From the NCBI GenBank assembly GCA_020002185.1, contig CM034538.1, forward strand, positions 2,820,773 to 2,884,772: DNA of 64,000 nt, in the 5' to 3' direction. A program made the position numbers and the translations under genes. Positions within the stretch are counted from its first letter, which is position 1. Every line of letters begins with the position of its first letter. The notes beneath the pieces were generated by a model. That model did no database searches and was not told the origin of the DNA. It saw nothing but the letters and a program-made list of their open reading frames with translations. This stretch comes from Paraescarpia echinospica (Eukaryota; Annelida; Polychaeta; Sabellida; Siboglinidae). Positions 45,285 to 59,700 of this stretch are shown one piece after another.

Positions 45285-45381
45285 ACTCGTAATCTGTTGA
45301 GAGACAATTGTGTTGAACAGTTTGATAAACCACTCATGTGTGTTTTGGTTTCAGCATAGTCTCTGTAGATGTCTTCGCCTT

Positions 45382-45392
45382 AGAAGGGGAGA
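45382..45392 (+). other. Polypurine tract
   Basis: AGAAGGGGAGA immediately precedes the 3' LTR, the usual site for plus-strand priming. Confidence 0.7.
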
Positions 45393-45583
45393 TGTATCGA
45401 GATCGTAATTATCGAGATTGTAATTATATCGATTCGATTAGATACGCCTGGAGAAACTAGGTCAGTGGGACCAATCCGGCGTGGATCAACCGGCGAGGTA
45501 TTTGTAAGATTACCGAAATGTAAAAACCTAATAAAACCGAACCCAATCAAGGCATAACAATTGTCCGTTATGCTAGACATACA
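45393..45583 (+). repeat. 3' LTR of the second Gypsy element
   Basis: 191 bases, TGTATCGAGATCG to GCTAGACATACA, followed by the ACAAC duplication at 45584-45588. Confidence 0.93.
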
Positions 45584-46166
45584 ACAACTACAGAGTATAT
45601 AGCGTTTTAACTTAAATACAATTAATTGATAATTCAAATATCATGACGTCGACGTCGCCATCGCTACTTACTTCTGACGTTCTGTAATTTCTGACTCGGT
45701 CTGTTCGCCGTCCGTTGGCCTTGTTGACAATTCTGACAGTGACAGACGTTCTGCGTTACAATCTTCCATTTTTTTAAACTTGCGTCACTAGCCGTCGTCC
45801 TCGAGAATTTTCAGACGATCCGTAACCGTTGCTTCTGTCATTGTAAATTGGGTTCGCCGCGTTCCACGGCGAATCTTTTATTAAATAGCTCGACACATAT
45901 TTAAGGTGAGATTTTACCGAAGTCATCGGCGACCATTTTATTGATGGAGGTCGAAGTTCAACCTTGTTGCTGTTCTCTGATTGGTCAATATCACCGAACG
46001 TCCGGTGGAATCGTACGAAAAATATAACCTGCTCTAAAAATATTTCGTTCGAATGACTCGGATGCGATTGACTCGGCCGGACTGCTACACGATACGATTT
46101 CATCGTTGACGTGGTAATCGGACAGTTTCATCCGAGACAATCGTACCGTGTATCGCCGCCTTTCAG

Positions 46167-46902
46167 TGGAGGTTGCATGTGTCAGTTATTGCGATTGTTT
46201 CTGTTAGAGGCGGCGGCAACACACTGTCCCACGCTGTTGCGCAGGTATAGTAGATAAACCTTCTTGGAGATATAAAGTTTTCAACGAGCCCTAAAAGCCC
46301 GAATAGGACAACATAGATATAGTAATCATTTAAGACACCACAACATACTCCTGTACATTAATGCAAAATAGTGTTTTATTCAGACAATCGGGGAGCAAAG
46401 GAAAGTAATATTGAAACCTACGAGTTGTGAACATTGTTAACGTATAAATGAAGAAATAAGCATGTCTTCTTTCCCAACAAACCATCATCACAAATCTACT
46501 GATCCACACCTACATGCGTGGCCGTGCGGGTAGGTTACGTAGTGTAAAACGCCAACGAAGAGTTCTTGTAACAGCACAGAATCCAGTCCAAATAACAGAT
46601 TCGCCCGCCGGCAGATCTGTCAATTTGTTTGCTATCGTGTCATCACATCATTAATCACACGCACACGCACACGCACACGCCCACCCAGCCCAGATAGCGC
46701 CGATTCGACGTTCTGAACGGTATGCAGAATCACGCGGAGTTACCACAGATGGATCTATTTGTGTATTTAGTTGAACGCTCACACATTCAGCAGATATTTG
46801 TTTTTTAATGCAAAACACGATGAAGTCAATAGCAAAAATAGTCTCGTGTGAAGAGCTATGCACATAAGCTATTTTATATTGCGAGGGAGATATATATAGC
46901 AG
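46167..46902. other. Non-coding stretch
   Basis: No gene recognised. A CGCACA run lies at about 46657-46680. The stretch near 46617-46655 differs in length from its counterpart right of the gap. Confidence 0.45.
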
Positions 46903-47040
<138 letters not shown>

Positions 47041-47491
47041 GTACGCATTATAACAGGATCGCCAACATTATATCACCATACTCGATCCTGCTGCACCACA
47101 CTGAAGGAGGCGTTTTGTTCCGCCGCGCTTCTTTCACCTGTTGGTTAACCGATTCCGTAACTATGGCGATAATTTCCGATATACGGTAAACTGTTTTCGC
47201 GGTAGTAGCTTGCTAAATGTCATGTCATGTATGCGACGTGCGTGTTGTCAGTGTGGCTGAATGCAGTTATGCGGATTTACCTTGTTGGATGTACGTGTAT
47301 ATGTTGATGAATACACATGCCGCACGCACGCACTTACGCACCCGCGCGCTCATGCATGAGCGCGCGCACACACACGCACGAACACACACATACGCACGCA
47401 CGCGCATTTCAAACAAACAACTAACCGCAGGTCCTCAGTATAACGTTTATAGTCATTATTGTATTCGCGTTGAAGCAATGCTTTGTATTGG

Positions 47492-47591
47492 CATAACATA
47501 ACATAACATAACATAACATAACATAACATAACATAACATAACATAACATAACATAATATAACATAATATAACATAACATAACATAACATAA
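47492..47591. repeat. ATAAC pentanucleotide microsatellite
   Basis: About 20 tandem copies of CATAA, with two ATATAA variants near 47556-47572. The counterpart lies at 57229-57328. Confidence 0.93.
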
Positions 47592-50500
47592 TCACACGCA
47601 CTTCATATAAGTTACTGAGAAAACAATACAACAATAATCAAAGTAAATGTTTGGAATTCAGACATTGTGCTATGGTTTCAAACGATTTCACCATAGATTT
47701 TTCTCACTAAAAGCTTTCAGTTTGCGTGTCTTATTAATTTGGGAAATCGCAAAAAGTTGTTATGTCTAACTGACGTTTCCACAGTTGGAAGCGCTACCAT
47801 ACAAAACCAGTGCTGTATTTGTTTATTTCTGAGCTCACGATGCAAATGGTTGGGGAGTATACAGAAACAAAATCATGTTTAAAAAGTGAGAAATAAACAC
47901 TCTCGTGTGTGTTTTCTAGAATGACCACTTTCTGCGTGTCCAGTATCACCGATTTAGACTGGTGTCTATATTAATGTGTTATTGTAGATAATTTCAACAT
48001 GTACATTTATATCCTATTAAATTAATTAAGGAATCTTCAAACAAATTATCAACTAACTGTCAGGAAAACATAGCACGGTAAAGTTAACCGTTGTGTTTTA
48101 ACTGCGTGTCCAGCAATACCAACGGAAAATACCATCTAAAAACAGGAAAATATGCACCGTTTCTACGTTTTCATGAGCTACCAGCTAACTTCTGCTGTAA
48201 CACCCTCGATCGCAATACCAATATCCACGATATTTCCTGGTCAAAAGAGAAAAATATGTCTAAGTATGCGGTATTTATATTTTATAATATCTTGAATGTT
48301 GTAATTATAAAAATAATATAGTGGGCATACTGACATGACTTATGTGTTATGATACTGTATTAATGTCCTGTCATCAGCCACACCATAAGATAAATATAAA
48401 ATAGACACAACCTACCCTTCGGCAATGTTACTCTAAAAATCCATGACAAAGTATGGTGTACAATCGTTCAACACGGTGTTGGAATTAGTCACGGCATGTG
48501 CCAGTGGGACACGATGTTTGTCACTCATACCTTCCGGTTCTTGCCTCCCACGTATGTGTGAATCCTGTACATTTGCGGAGAGTAATGTTCGTAGCGACAT
48601 TTAACAAACGGCGCGTTCTATGAAACTTAATTGTTTCCTTAATTCGATATTTTCGTTCGCCTAATTTTAAGATCATTTTACGAGAAAGCAACGCTACAAA
48701 ATGTTACCTTGTTTGTACACCTTTTTAAAATGTAGCTTCTGTGAAATAATCAAACAAACTATTAATTTATTTAATTCCAACATTAAATCAAACGATTTTC
48801 AAAATTCTAATATTTACGTATATGAGCCATTCGGTGGTACAGTGTTGGGGAATTTCGCTGTCGAGTGGATAGTGTTGCCCAATGTTCAAACATGTAAATA
48901 TCACAGTTTCTATTCAAACTACTTCCCTTTAACTTAAGCGGAACTCTTTTGTTTCAGCGGGTGGTGCGTACGCACCCGTCGCATGTTTAATTGGATAACA
49001 GATCTACATACTACAGGCCGACCATTTCTGTTTCCATCGAGTGTCGCAACGAAATATTTGCCACGTTTTCTCAAGACTGACTCGAAACAAAACTAGTTGA
49101 TCACTACACACTTGCTGTTCGATTTTATAGTTGTGTGACGGGCACAAATCTATAATGTACTTAATCACGATTTCCCAACCGGTGGAAACTAGTTTTAAAA
49201 TGTGACTCGACTGTCTTCCTCCCCACGAGAAGTCGTTATTAGGTGAAGATGTAGTAATAACTACATAGTGAAACCGGCCTTAGCGGACACCTTTCCATAG
49301 GGAAAACTTGTGTATAATGGGCATTTTTTTAAAGTGGCGATTGCGTCTTCCACTACCTGCCAGTAGTGGTAATCTTGCCATACCAGACATATTGCGCCAT
49401 GTCGAAACACAGTCCGCCATGAACAGGTATTACTGTAACTAATTTTGGTAGACATCGAAACAGTTCCTTCTTTTCATTTTCAGTTTGTGTTGGTGATATT
49501 TATTTAGAATATTATATTTTACTACCAGCGTCCAGCTATAAGAACTGATGTAGGCGTACCATGTCAGAAACGGTCATAGGGGAACTGAAATATACCCCAC
49601 AGTGCGTAAACCCCTAATAAAGTAATACACTAGACCAAATAGAAGTCGTTAGGTTTATCTGTGCACATCGGCAAGCACGACACTTCGGACGAACGTGTTT
49701 CTGATTAGACTGGTCATTGCTCTGCTCAACTGATATCTTTCGAAGAAGGCAACTCCTCTGAGAATCACCGCGTAAATAGTTACCTCGATACTGGACACCA
49801 AGTGATAGACATCAGGAGAATTGGACATCGGTCAAGGAACTGTCCAGTGCACGCGCGCTACGATGATTTGTTAACGGCACATATGTAGTTCTGATTAAGG
49901 AGGCTTTCATCGCTGTTCTATGGTCCGTGCGTCGATGCCATCTTTACGATCGTTCTCACTTTCAGTTAACTGTGAATGTCAGAGGCACGTAAGGTCACAG
50001 AGTATGTTTGATTGGCCTATTGGTGGCCATGCTACCTCAGGTCTGCTGATCTGCGTCTACAGGCAGTTCAGCGCTACAAACTATACGGCAGGCGGGCGTT
50101 CTTGATGTCCGGACCAACACTGTTTGCTACAAAACATTCGTCAAACGGACACTCTGAATAGGTTCAAGACTCTCCTTAAAGCTCATTTATTTAAGCCGGG
50201 AATTGTGGTGTCGGGCACTTTCTATGAACATATATTTTATTAATTTAATTAATTAATTATATTATATTACATTATGTACTATTTTAATTAATGTTAATGT
50301 ATTATAACTATTTATATAATTATCTTAATATTTTAGAAACTGTGACATTCATGTCAATTACTTAATGTATACAGTCTTTTTAATAAAATAATATATTGTC
50401 CAGGATATCTATTTCTTAAAATTTCTTATAATTCCATATACGTTTTATAACGTGTGTACGCGCCTATGAACGGGCTGCTCCTGGATATACGGCAATATAG

Positions 50501-50624
50501 AAATGTTAGTAGTCATAGTAATAATAATAATAATACCTAACGTATTTCCTATAGTGACTATAACTATATGTGAACATTTTCAATGCTCGTATCCTTAACG
50601 GTTATTCTACTAATCACAAGATTT
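47592..50624. other. 3-kb non-coding stretch
   Basis: Frames of 60-78 codons occur but none is recognised. Very AT-rich near 50230-50400. Its twin is at 57329-60361. Confidence 0.45.
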
Positions 50625-53427
50625 TAATAAGATTGCCATCCAGAGAATTAACTCTAGATGGCAGGTGGACAAGGAAGCCCTTTGTCTTATCAAGAGTCCA
50701 ACCCTTTTATCAACGTGTATCCCGCCCTTTTGAGGTATGCGTCAATTTTATTTAATAACATATTCACGCTACGAGCACCCACACAACCAGCAGATAATCT
50801 GTTCCATTCATTTACAGTCCTTTGTGAAAATGAGAACTTTCTTATATCTAATCTACACTGCCCCTTTGCTAATGTAACTTCATGTTCTCTAGTCCTTCTA
50901 TCTTTCTTAACAGAGAAAAACTATTTCTATAAATATGTTCATTACCATTCAATATTTTAAACACTTCTATCTAATCTCCTCTCAATCTCCTGGACTCTAG
51001 TGTTGTTAAACCACATTCTTTTAGGAGTATTTCATAAGTAAGATCCCTCAGTTTTGGTACCATTTTAGTTGCTCTCCTTTGTACTCTTTCTAACATATCT
51101 ATGCCCTTCTTGCGATATGGTGTCCACAATTTAGAATATTGTATACAATATTCTAAATGAGGCCTCACTATTGTTTTGTACAGCAGTATGTTTTCCTTAT
51201 ACGCTATAGTTCGCCTATTTAATCCAAGGATTTGATTTCCCCTTGAAGCTACAATTCCGCACTGCTCTGAAACCTTCATATCAGCACTAATGGTTAACCC
51301 TAAGTCCTTTTCTTTTACAGTAGTACTTAGTACAGTACCCCCCATTGTATATTCTACATCTTCGTTCTCATGTCCTGTGTGGAGGCATTTACATTTCCTA
51401 AAATTTAACAGCATTTGTCACTTTTCAGACCATTTGATCAACCTGTCAAGATCATCTTATAAATCCTTTTTAATCATTCTAAACATTTTGTGTCATCCGC
51501 AAATTTCAAAACCTTGCTTGTTATAGCATCGTCCAAATCGTTACTATATAATAAGAATAATATAGGTCCTAGTACTGATCCCTGTGGTATCCCACTCAAT
51601 ACTGATTTCCAGTTTGAAGCCTCCCCATCAACTACAACCGTTGTCTTCTGTCAATCAGCCATTTTTATATCCAGTTAACTATACCATTTCCTATACCATG
51701 TGCCTTTAGTTTAAGCAGTAATCTTTGTCTTTGTTTTGAAAATCTAAGTAGATGATATCTACCGGTGATCCCTCGTCTACCCATTTAGTGATATCGTCCA
51801 AAAACACACACAACATATTTGTTAAGCATGACATCGCTTTTTGAAACCCATGTTGAGATGGGTTTATCAGGTTATGTTTAACAATAAAATCCATCACGTG
51901 ATCTTTAATTAGCCTTTCTAATAATTTGCAAATCACTGATATTAAAATCACTGGTCTGTAGTTCTCTGACGTGTTTCTTGAACCTTTTTAAAATAACGGG
52001 ATAATGTTTGCTTCTTTCCTTTCTAAAGGAACCACCCCCTGTTCTAATGACAAATTGAAAACTGTTGCAAGCGGTACGCTAGTTTGTTCTACAATTTCCA
52101 ATAGTAGTTTGGGCGGAATCCCATCCACACCAGGTGATTTATTATCCTTCATAGCCCTTATTTTCTTACCTACCATTTCCGGGGTTACAATTAACTGTCC
52201 TAAATAGTCTGAATCTGCCCCCTTGAACTTAGTCTCTGGTACTGACAGTGAACTGATAACTTCCCTGGTAAACACTGAACTAAAATACTAATTCAGGTCT
52301 TCTGCCATTAAGAATCCCCCTGATATTATAGTTCCAGCACTATCTTCTAGAGGACCGACCTTATCCTGAACTTTCTGTTTGCTTCGGACATACGCATAAA
52401 AACGTTTGCTGTCATGTTTTATATTATATGTTAATTTTTGTTCATAGCTTCTCTTTGAATTTCTAATTTCAGCTGTAGCTTGGTTAAGTGCTTCTTTATA
52501 AATGTTGTAGTCTTCATCATTTCCAGTACGTCTACTTGACTTCCACATCGTTTGTTTCTACTTAATTCTTCTAATGGCTTCTTTCGACAAGTGTTTCTTT
52601 TTGGACCGTTTCCCTTGTTTTTTTAATGGAACAAATTTATCGACGATGCAATCAATTTCACTCTTTAAGATATTCCAGCATTCTGTTGCTGTCTTATTCT
52701 TCAGTGTGTTATTCCAGTCTATCTTTGCTAAATATTTTCTCATGTCCGTATATCTTACTTTGTGGAAATTTCTCCCGTACTGCTTTTTAGTATTCCTTTC
52801 TGGTTTTACTTTGATTGTAAAATGTATCTGGTTGTGATCATTACTCCCCAGTGGCTCATATAGCTTGACTTTTCAACTAATTCATTCTGTGAGGACAAAA
52901 CTATGTCTAACACATTCTCACCCCCGGTTGGTTCTAGCACATGTTGAGAAAGGAAACTATCTTGTACTAAAATTAAAAACTTGTGGTCCTCACTACCCAT
53001 ACTCTGTAGAGATATCCATTGTATATGCCCATGGTTAAAGTCCCCCATAATAACACAGTCCCGTTTGCTCTCTTCATTTACAGCGTTTTGTACTTTTTAT
53101 TCTCTTCTATGCTTATGTTTGATTTCAATAAACTAACGCAACCGTTAATGTTGAGTTTCCTGTAACTATGTTACACCAAAGAGCTTCTTCGCAATCTGCT
53201 TCTCTTTCTGATTTCATTTCATAAGTCTGGATCAATTCTTTAATATATAAAATATCTCCACCTCCCCTTCTTCCTATTCTATCTTTCCCAAACATTACAT
53301 ATCCTGTCAGTCCCAATTCGGCATCTAATATATCGGTGGTGGTCCATGATTCGGTTATACCTATTACACGAGGGTCAATATCTTCTATCATAATGTTTAG
53401 TTCATTTCTTTTGTTTACTATGCTCCT
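50625..53427 (-). mobile_element. CR1-like LINE, minus strand, cut by the assembly gap
   Basis: Reading on the minus strand from 53427: endonuclease part with ARSIVNKRNELNIMI and GITESWTTTDI, RT blocks KSPGVDGIPPKLL, GIPQGSVLGP (about 51560-51610) and FADDT, then the thumb with RPHLEYCIQYSKLWTPYRKK and a C-terminal GLTTLESRRLRGD, followed by the 3' region and hairpin (50635-50662). Several stops and frameshifts break ORF2. The 5' part is missing only because the contig ends; the same element continues to the window edge right of the gap. Confidence 0.88.
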
Positions 53428-54427
53428 NNNNNNNNNNNNNNNNNNNNNNNNNNNNNNNNNNNNNNNNNNNNNNNNNNNNNNNNNNNNNNNNNNNNNNNNN
53501 NNNNNNNNNNNNNNNNNNNNNNNNNNNNNNNNNNNNNNNNNNNNNNNNNNNNNNNNNNNNNNNNNNNNNNNNNNNNNNNNNNNNNNNNNNNNNNNNNNNN
53601 NNNNNNNNNNNNNNNNNNNNNNNNNNNNNNNNNNNNNNNNNNNNNNNNNNNNNNNNNNNNNNNNNNNNNNNNNNNNNNNNNNNNNNNNNNNNNNNNNNNN
53701 NNNNNNNNNNNNNNNNNNNNNNNNNNNNNNNNNNNNNNNNNNNNNNNNNNNNNNNNNNNNNNNNNNNNNNNNNNNNNNNNNNNNNNNNNNNNNNNNNNNN
53801 NNNNNNNNNNNNNNNNNNNNNNNNNNNNNNNNNNNNNNNNNNNNNNNNNNNNNNNNNNNNNNNNNNNNNNNNNNNNNNNNNNNNNNNNNNNNNNNNNNNN
53901 NNNNNNNNNNNNNNNNNNNNNNNNNNNNNNNNNNNNNNNNNNNNNNNNNNNNNNNNNNNNNNNNNNNNNNNNNNNNNNNNNNNNNNNNNNNNNNNNNNNN
54001 NNNNNNNNNNNNNNNNNNNNNNNNNNNNNNNNNNNNNNNNNNNNNNNNNNNNNNNNNNNNNNNNNNNNNNNNNNNNNNNNNNNNNNNNNNNNNNNNNNNN
54101 NNNNNNNNNNNNNNNNNNNNNNNNNNNNNNNNNNNNNNNNNNNNNNNNNNNNNNNNNNNNNNNNNNNNNNNNNNNNNNNNNNNNNNNNNNNNNNNNNNNN
54201 NNNNNNNNNNNNNNNNNNNNNNNNNNNNNNNNNNNNNNNNNNNNNNNNNNNNNNNNNNNNNNNNNNNNNNNNNNNNNNNNNNNNNNNNNNNNNNNNNNNN
54301 NNNNNNNNNNNNNNNNNNNNNNNNNNNNNNNNNNNNNNNNNNNNNNNNNNNNNNNNNNNNNNNNNNNNNNNNNNNNNNNNNNNNNNNNNNNNNNNNNNNN
54401 NNNNNNNNNNNNNNNNNNNNNNNNNNN
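53428..54427. other. Assembly gap, exactly 1000 N
   Basis: A run of exactly 1000 undetermined bases. The round number indicates a scaffolding placeholder and not a measured gap. Frames reported across it are meaningless. Confidence 0.99.
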
Positions 54428-55085
54428 GCCAACTCAACTACCACTGCGGCCATGGCAAAAGGTAGCCTGTGACCTGTGTGATCTAGATGGAAAGAGTTAT
54501 TTAATCATCGTTGATTATTACTCGCGGTATCTTGAGATCATACCACTCACAAGTATCACCAGTGCGATGGTGATCGGCAAACTGAAGATGACATTCGCAC
54601 GACTTGGCATACCAGATGATTTGACCAGTGATAACGGAACACAGTTCAGCTCATATGAGTTCAGCAGGTTCGCATGTGAGTACGGTTTCAAGCACAACAC
54701 GACAAGTCCGCATTTTCCACAAGCAAATGGGGAAGCAGAGCGTGCTGTGAGAACCGCCAAATCCAAAGCGGATGGACTAAGATCATATTATGTGCAAACG
54801 CCCCATGGACAATATCGACGTAACCGACAACACATAATGCCCATCCCGAACATCACGTCGGATACTAGTGTTACGAATGGTACAGCTGGTCAGACGGGCC
54901 GGACTCCATCAACAGTCGACTCGCCGGCTACACCAGATCGACAACTTGCTACACAAACAGATGCACCGTCATCTGACTGTGACAATCCAGGTGTGACTAC
55001 ACCAAACACTGACACACGTGACAGTCTACGTATGACCCGATCAAGACGTGTAGTTGTGACTCCAGTTCGTTACAGGCAGTCATAG
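54428..55085 (+). pseudogene. Second copy of the Gypsy integrase end
   Basis: Identical in frame and sequence to 44627-45284, starting inside the integrase core because the contig starts there. It shows the [10 protein letters not shown] and NGEAERAV blocks and the Ser/Thr-rich C-terminus. It should not be counted as a separate element. Confidence 0.9.
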
Positions 55086-55193
55086 ACTCGTAATCTGTTG
55101 AGAGACAATTGTGTTGAACAGTTTGATAAACCACTCATGTGTGTTTTGGTTTCAGCATAGTCTCTGTAGATGTCTTCGCCTTAGAAGGGGAGA

Positions 55194-55384
55194 TGTATCG
55201 AGATCGTAATTATCGAGATTGTAATTATATCGATTCGATTAGATACGCCTGGAGAAACTAGGTCAGTGGGACCAATCCGGCGTGGATCAACCGGCGAGGT
55301 ATTTGTAAGATTACCGAAATGTAAAAACCTAATAAAACCGAACCCAATCAAGGCATAACAATTGTCCGTTATGCTAGACATACA
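55194..55384 (+). repeat. Second copy of the Gypsy 3' LTR
   Basis: Same 191 bases as 45393-45583, again followed by ACAAC (55385-55389). There is no matching 5' LTR right of the gap. Confidence 0.93.
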
Positions 55385-55389
55385 ACAAC

Positions 55390-56677
55390 TACAGAGTATA
55401 TAGCGTTTTAACTTAAATACAATTAATTGATAATTCAAATATCATGACGTCGACGTCGCCATCGCTACTTACTTCTGACGTTCTGTAATTTCTGACTCGG
55501 TCTGTTCGCCGTCCGTTGGCCTTGTTGACAATTCTGACAGTGACAGACGTTCTGCGTTACAATCTTCCATTTTTTTAAACTTGCGTCACTAGCCGTCGTC
55601 CTCGAGAATTTTCAGACGATCCGTAACCGTTGCTTCTGTCATTGTAAATTGGGTTCGCCGCGTTCCACGGCGAATCTTTTATTAAATAGCTCGACACATA
55701 TTTAAGGTGAGATTTTACCGAAGTCATCGGCGACCATTTTATTGATGGAGGTCGAAGTTCAACCTTGTTGCTGTTCTCTGATTGGTCAATATCACCGAAC
55801 GTCCGGTGGAATCGTACGAAAAATATAACCTGCTCTAAAAATATTTCGTTCGAATGACTCGGATGCGATTGACTCGGCCGGACTGCTACACGATACGATT
55901 TCATCGTTGACGTGGTAATCGGACAGTTTCATCCGAGACAATCGTACCGTGTATCGCCGCCTTTCAGTGGAGGTTGCATGTGTCAGTTATTGCGATTGTT
56001 TCTGTTAGAGGCGGCGGCAACACACTGTCCCACGCTGTTGCGCAGGTATAGTAGATAAACCTTCTTGGAGATATAAAGTTTTCAACGAGCCCTAAAAGCC
56101 CGAATAGGACAACATAGATATAGTAATCATTTAAGACACCACAACATACTCCTGTACATTAATGCAAAATAGTGTTTTATTCAGACAATCGGGGAGCAAA
56201 GGAAAGTAATATTGAAACCTACGAGTTGTGAACATTGTTAACGTATAAATGAAGAAATAAGCATGTCTTCTTTCCCAACAAACCATCATCACAAATCTAC
56301 TGATCCACACCTACATGCGTGGCCGTGCGGGTAGGTTACGTAGTGTAAAACGCCAACGAAGAGTTCTTGTAACAGCACAGAATCCAGTCCAAATAACAGA
56401 TTCGCCCGCCGGCAGCCATGTATCACACATTAATCACACGCACACGCACACGCCCACCCAGCCCAGATAGCGCCGATTCGACGTTCTGAACGGTATGCAG
56501 AATCACGCGGAGTTACCACAGATGGATCTATTTGTGTATTTAGTTGAACGCTCACACATTCAGCAGATATTTGTTTTTTAATGCAAAACACGATGAAGTC
56601 AATAGCAAAAATAGTCTCGTGTGAAGAGCTATGCACATAAGCTATTTTATATTGCGAGGGAGATATATATAGCAGGG

Positions 56678-56759
<82 letters not shown>

Positions 56760-59700
56760 AAGAGAGGGAGAGGGAGAGTACGCATTATAACAGGATCGCC
56801 AACATTATATCACCATACTCGATCCTGCTGCACCACACTGAAGGAGGCGTTTTGTTCCGCCGCGCTTCTTTCACCTGTTGGTTAACCGATTCCGTAACTA
56901 TGGCGATAATTTCCGATATACGGTAAACTGTTTTCGCGGTAGTAGCTTGCTAAATGTCATGTCATGTATGCGACGTGCGTGTTGTCAGTGTGGCTGAATG
57001 CAGTTATGCGGATTTACCTTGTTGGATGTACGTGTATATGTTGATGAATACACATGCCGCACGCACGCACTTACGCACCCGCGCGCTCATGCATGAGCGC
57101 GCGCACACACACGCACGAACACACACATACGCACGCACGCGCATTTCAAACAAACAACTAACCGCAGGTCCTCAGTATAACGTTTATAGTCATTATTGTA
57201 TTCGCGTTGAAGCAATGCTTTGTATTGGCATAACATAACATAACATAACATAACATAACATAACATAACATAACATAACATAACATAACATAATATAACA
57301 TAATATAACATAACATAACATAACATAATCACACGCACTTCATATAAGTTACTGAGAAAACAATACAACAATAATCAAAGTAAATGTTTGGAATTCAGAC
57401 ATTGTGCTATGGTTTCAAACGATTTCACCATAGATTTTTCTCACTAAAAGCTTTCAGTTTGCGTGTCTTATTAATTTGGGAAATCGCAAAAAGTTGTTAT
57501 GTCTAACTGACGTTTCCACAGTTGGAAGCGCTACCATACAAAACCAGTGCTGTATTTGTTTATTTCTGAGCTCACGATGCAAATGGTTGGGGAGTATACA
57601 GAAACAAAATCATGTTTAAAAAGTGAGAAATAAACACTCTCGTGTGTGTTTTCTAGAATGACCACTTTCTGCGTGTCCAGTATCACCGATTTAGACTGGT
57701 GTCTATATTAATGTGTTATTGTAGATAATTTCAACATGTACATTTATATCCTATTAAATTAATTAAGGAATCTTCAAACAAATTATCAACTAACTGTCAG
57801 GAAAACATAGCACGGTAAAGTTAACCGTTGTGTTTTAACTGCGTGTCCAGCAATACCAACGGAAAATACCATCTAAAAACAGGAAAATATGCACCGTTTC
57901 TACGTTTTCATGAGCTACCAGCTAACTTCTGCTGTAACACCCTCGATCGCAATACCAATATCCACGATATTTCCTGGTCAAAAGAGAAAAATATGTCTAA
58001 GTATGCGGTATTTATATTTTATAATATCTTGAATGTTGTAATTATAAAAATAATATAGTGGGCATACTGACATGACTTATGTGTTATGATACTGTATTAA
58101 TGTCCTGTCATCAGCCACACCATAAGATAAATATAAAATAGACACAACCTACTCTTCGGCAATGTTACTCTAAAAATCCATGACAAAGTATGGTGTACAA
58201 TCGTTCAACACGGTGTTGGAATTAGTCACGGCATGTGCCAGTGGGACACGATGTTTGTCACTCATACCTTCCGGTTCTTGCCTCCCACGTATGTGTGAAT
58301 CCTGTACATTTGCGGAGAGTAATGTTCGTAGCGACATTTAACAAACGGCGCGTTCTATGAAACTTAATTGTTTCCTTAATTCGATATTTTCGTTCGCCTA
58401 ATTTTAAGATCATTTTACGAGAAAGCAACGCTACAAAATGTTACCTTGTTTGTACACCTTTTTAAAATGTAGCTTCTGTGAAATAATCAAACAAACTATT
58501 AATTTATTTAATTCCAACATTAAATCAAACGATTTTCAAAATTCTAATATTTACGTATATGAGCCATTCGGTGGTACAGTGTTGGGGAATTTCGCTGTCG
58601 AGTGGATAGTGTTGCCCAATGTTCAAACATGTAAATATCACAGTTTCTATTCAAACTACTTCCCTTTAACTTAAGCGGAACTCTTTTGTTTCAGCGGGTG
58701 GTGCGTACGCACCCGTCGCATGTTTAATTGGATAACAGATCTACATACTACAGGCCGACCATTTCTGTTTCCATCGAGTGTCGCAACGAAATATTTGCCA
58801 CGTTTTCTCAAGACTGACTCGAAACAAAACTAGTTGATCACTACACACTTGCTGTTCGATTTTATAGTTGTGTGACGGGCACAAATCTATAATGTACTTA
58901 ATCACGATTTCCCAACCGGTGGAAACTAGTTTTAAAATGTGACTCGACTGTCTTCCTCCCCACGAGAAGTCGTTATTAGGTGAAGATGTAGTAATAACTA
59001 CATAGTGAAACCGGCCTTAGCGGACACCTTTCCATAGGGAAAACTTGTGTATAATGGGCATTTTTTTAAAGTGGCGATTGCGTCTTCCACTACCTGCCAG
59101 TAGTGGTAATCTTGCCATACCAGACATATTGCGCCATGTCGAAACACAGTCCGCCATGAACAGGTATTACTGTAACTAATTTTGGTAGACATCGAAACAG
59201 TTCCTTCTTTTCATTTTCAGTTTGTGTTGGTGATATTTATTTAGAATATTATATTTTACTACCAGCGTCCAGCTATAAGAACTGATGTAGGCGTACCATG
59301 TCAGAAACGGTCATAGGGGAACTGAAATATACCCCACAGTGCGTAAACCCCTAATAAAGTAATACACTAGACCAAATAGAAGTCGTTAGGTTTATCTGTG
59401 CACATCGGCAAGCACGACACTTCGGACGAACGTGTTTCTGATTAGACTGGTCATTGCTCTGCTCAACTGATATCTTTCGAAGAAGGCAACTCCTCTGAGA
59501 ATCACCGCGTAAATAGTTACCTCGATACTGGACACCAAGTGATAGACATCAGGAGAATTGGACATCGGTCAAGGAACTGTCCAGTGCACGCGCGCTACGA
59601 TGATTTGTTAACGGCACATATGTAGTTCTGATTAAGGAGGCTTTCATCGCTGTTCTATGGTCCGTGCGTCGATGCCATCTTTACGATCGTTCTCACTTTC

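Larger units (their letters stand above)
41508..45583 (+). mobile_element. Ty3/Gypsy retrotransposon with both LTRs, internally deleted
   Basis: 191-base LTRs at both ends, a 5-bp duplication, a primer binding site, gag-protease and pol frames, and a polypurine tract. Total 4076 bp, short for the superfamily. Coding breaks lie between protease and RT and inside the integrase C-terminal part, consistent with a deletion derivative. The 3' 957 bp appear again right of the assembly gap. Confidence 0.92.
37569..46166. mobile_element. Candidate DNA transposon ends enclosing nested elements
   Basis: The left block TAAAGGCGACGATACACG (37569) and the right block CGTGTATCGCCGCCTTTCA (ending about 46166) are inverted repeats with one or two mismatches. 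Both subterminal regions carry GACTCGGCCGAGTCAATCG-like and CGATACGATT-like motifs. No transposase is visible. A LINE fragment and the second Gypsy element lie between them. The ends could also belong to two separate copies of one family. Confidence 0.4.

Noticed and set aside
53125..54472. Frames of 340-440 codons across the gap
   Set aside because: Most of the frame is undetermined N; the real parts are LINE endonuclease on the left and Gypsy integrase on the right.
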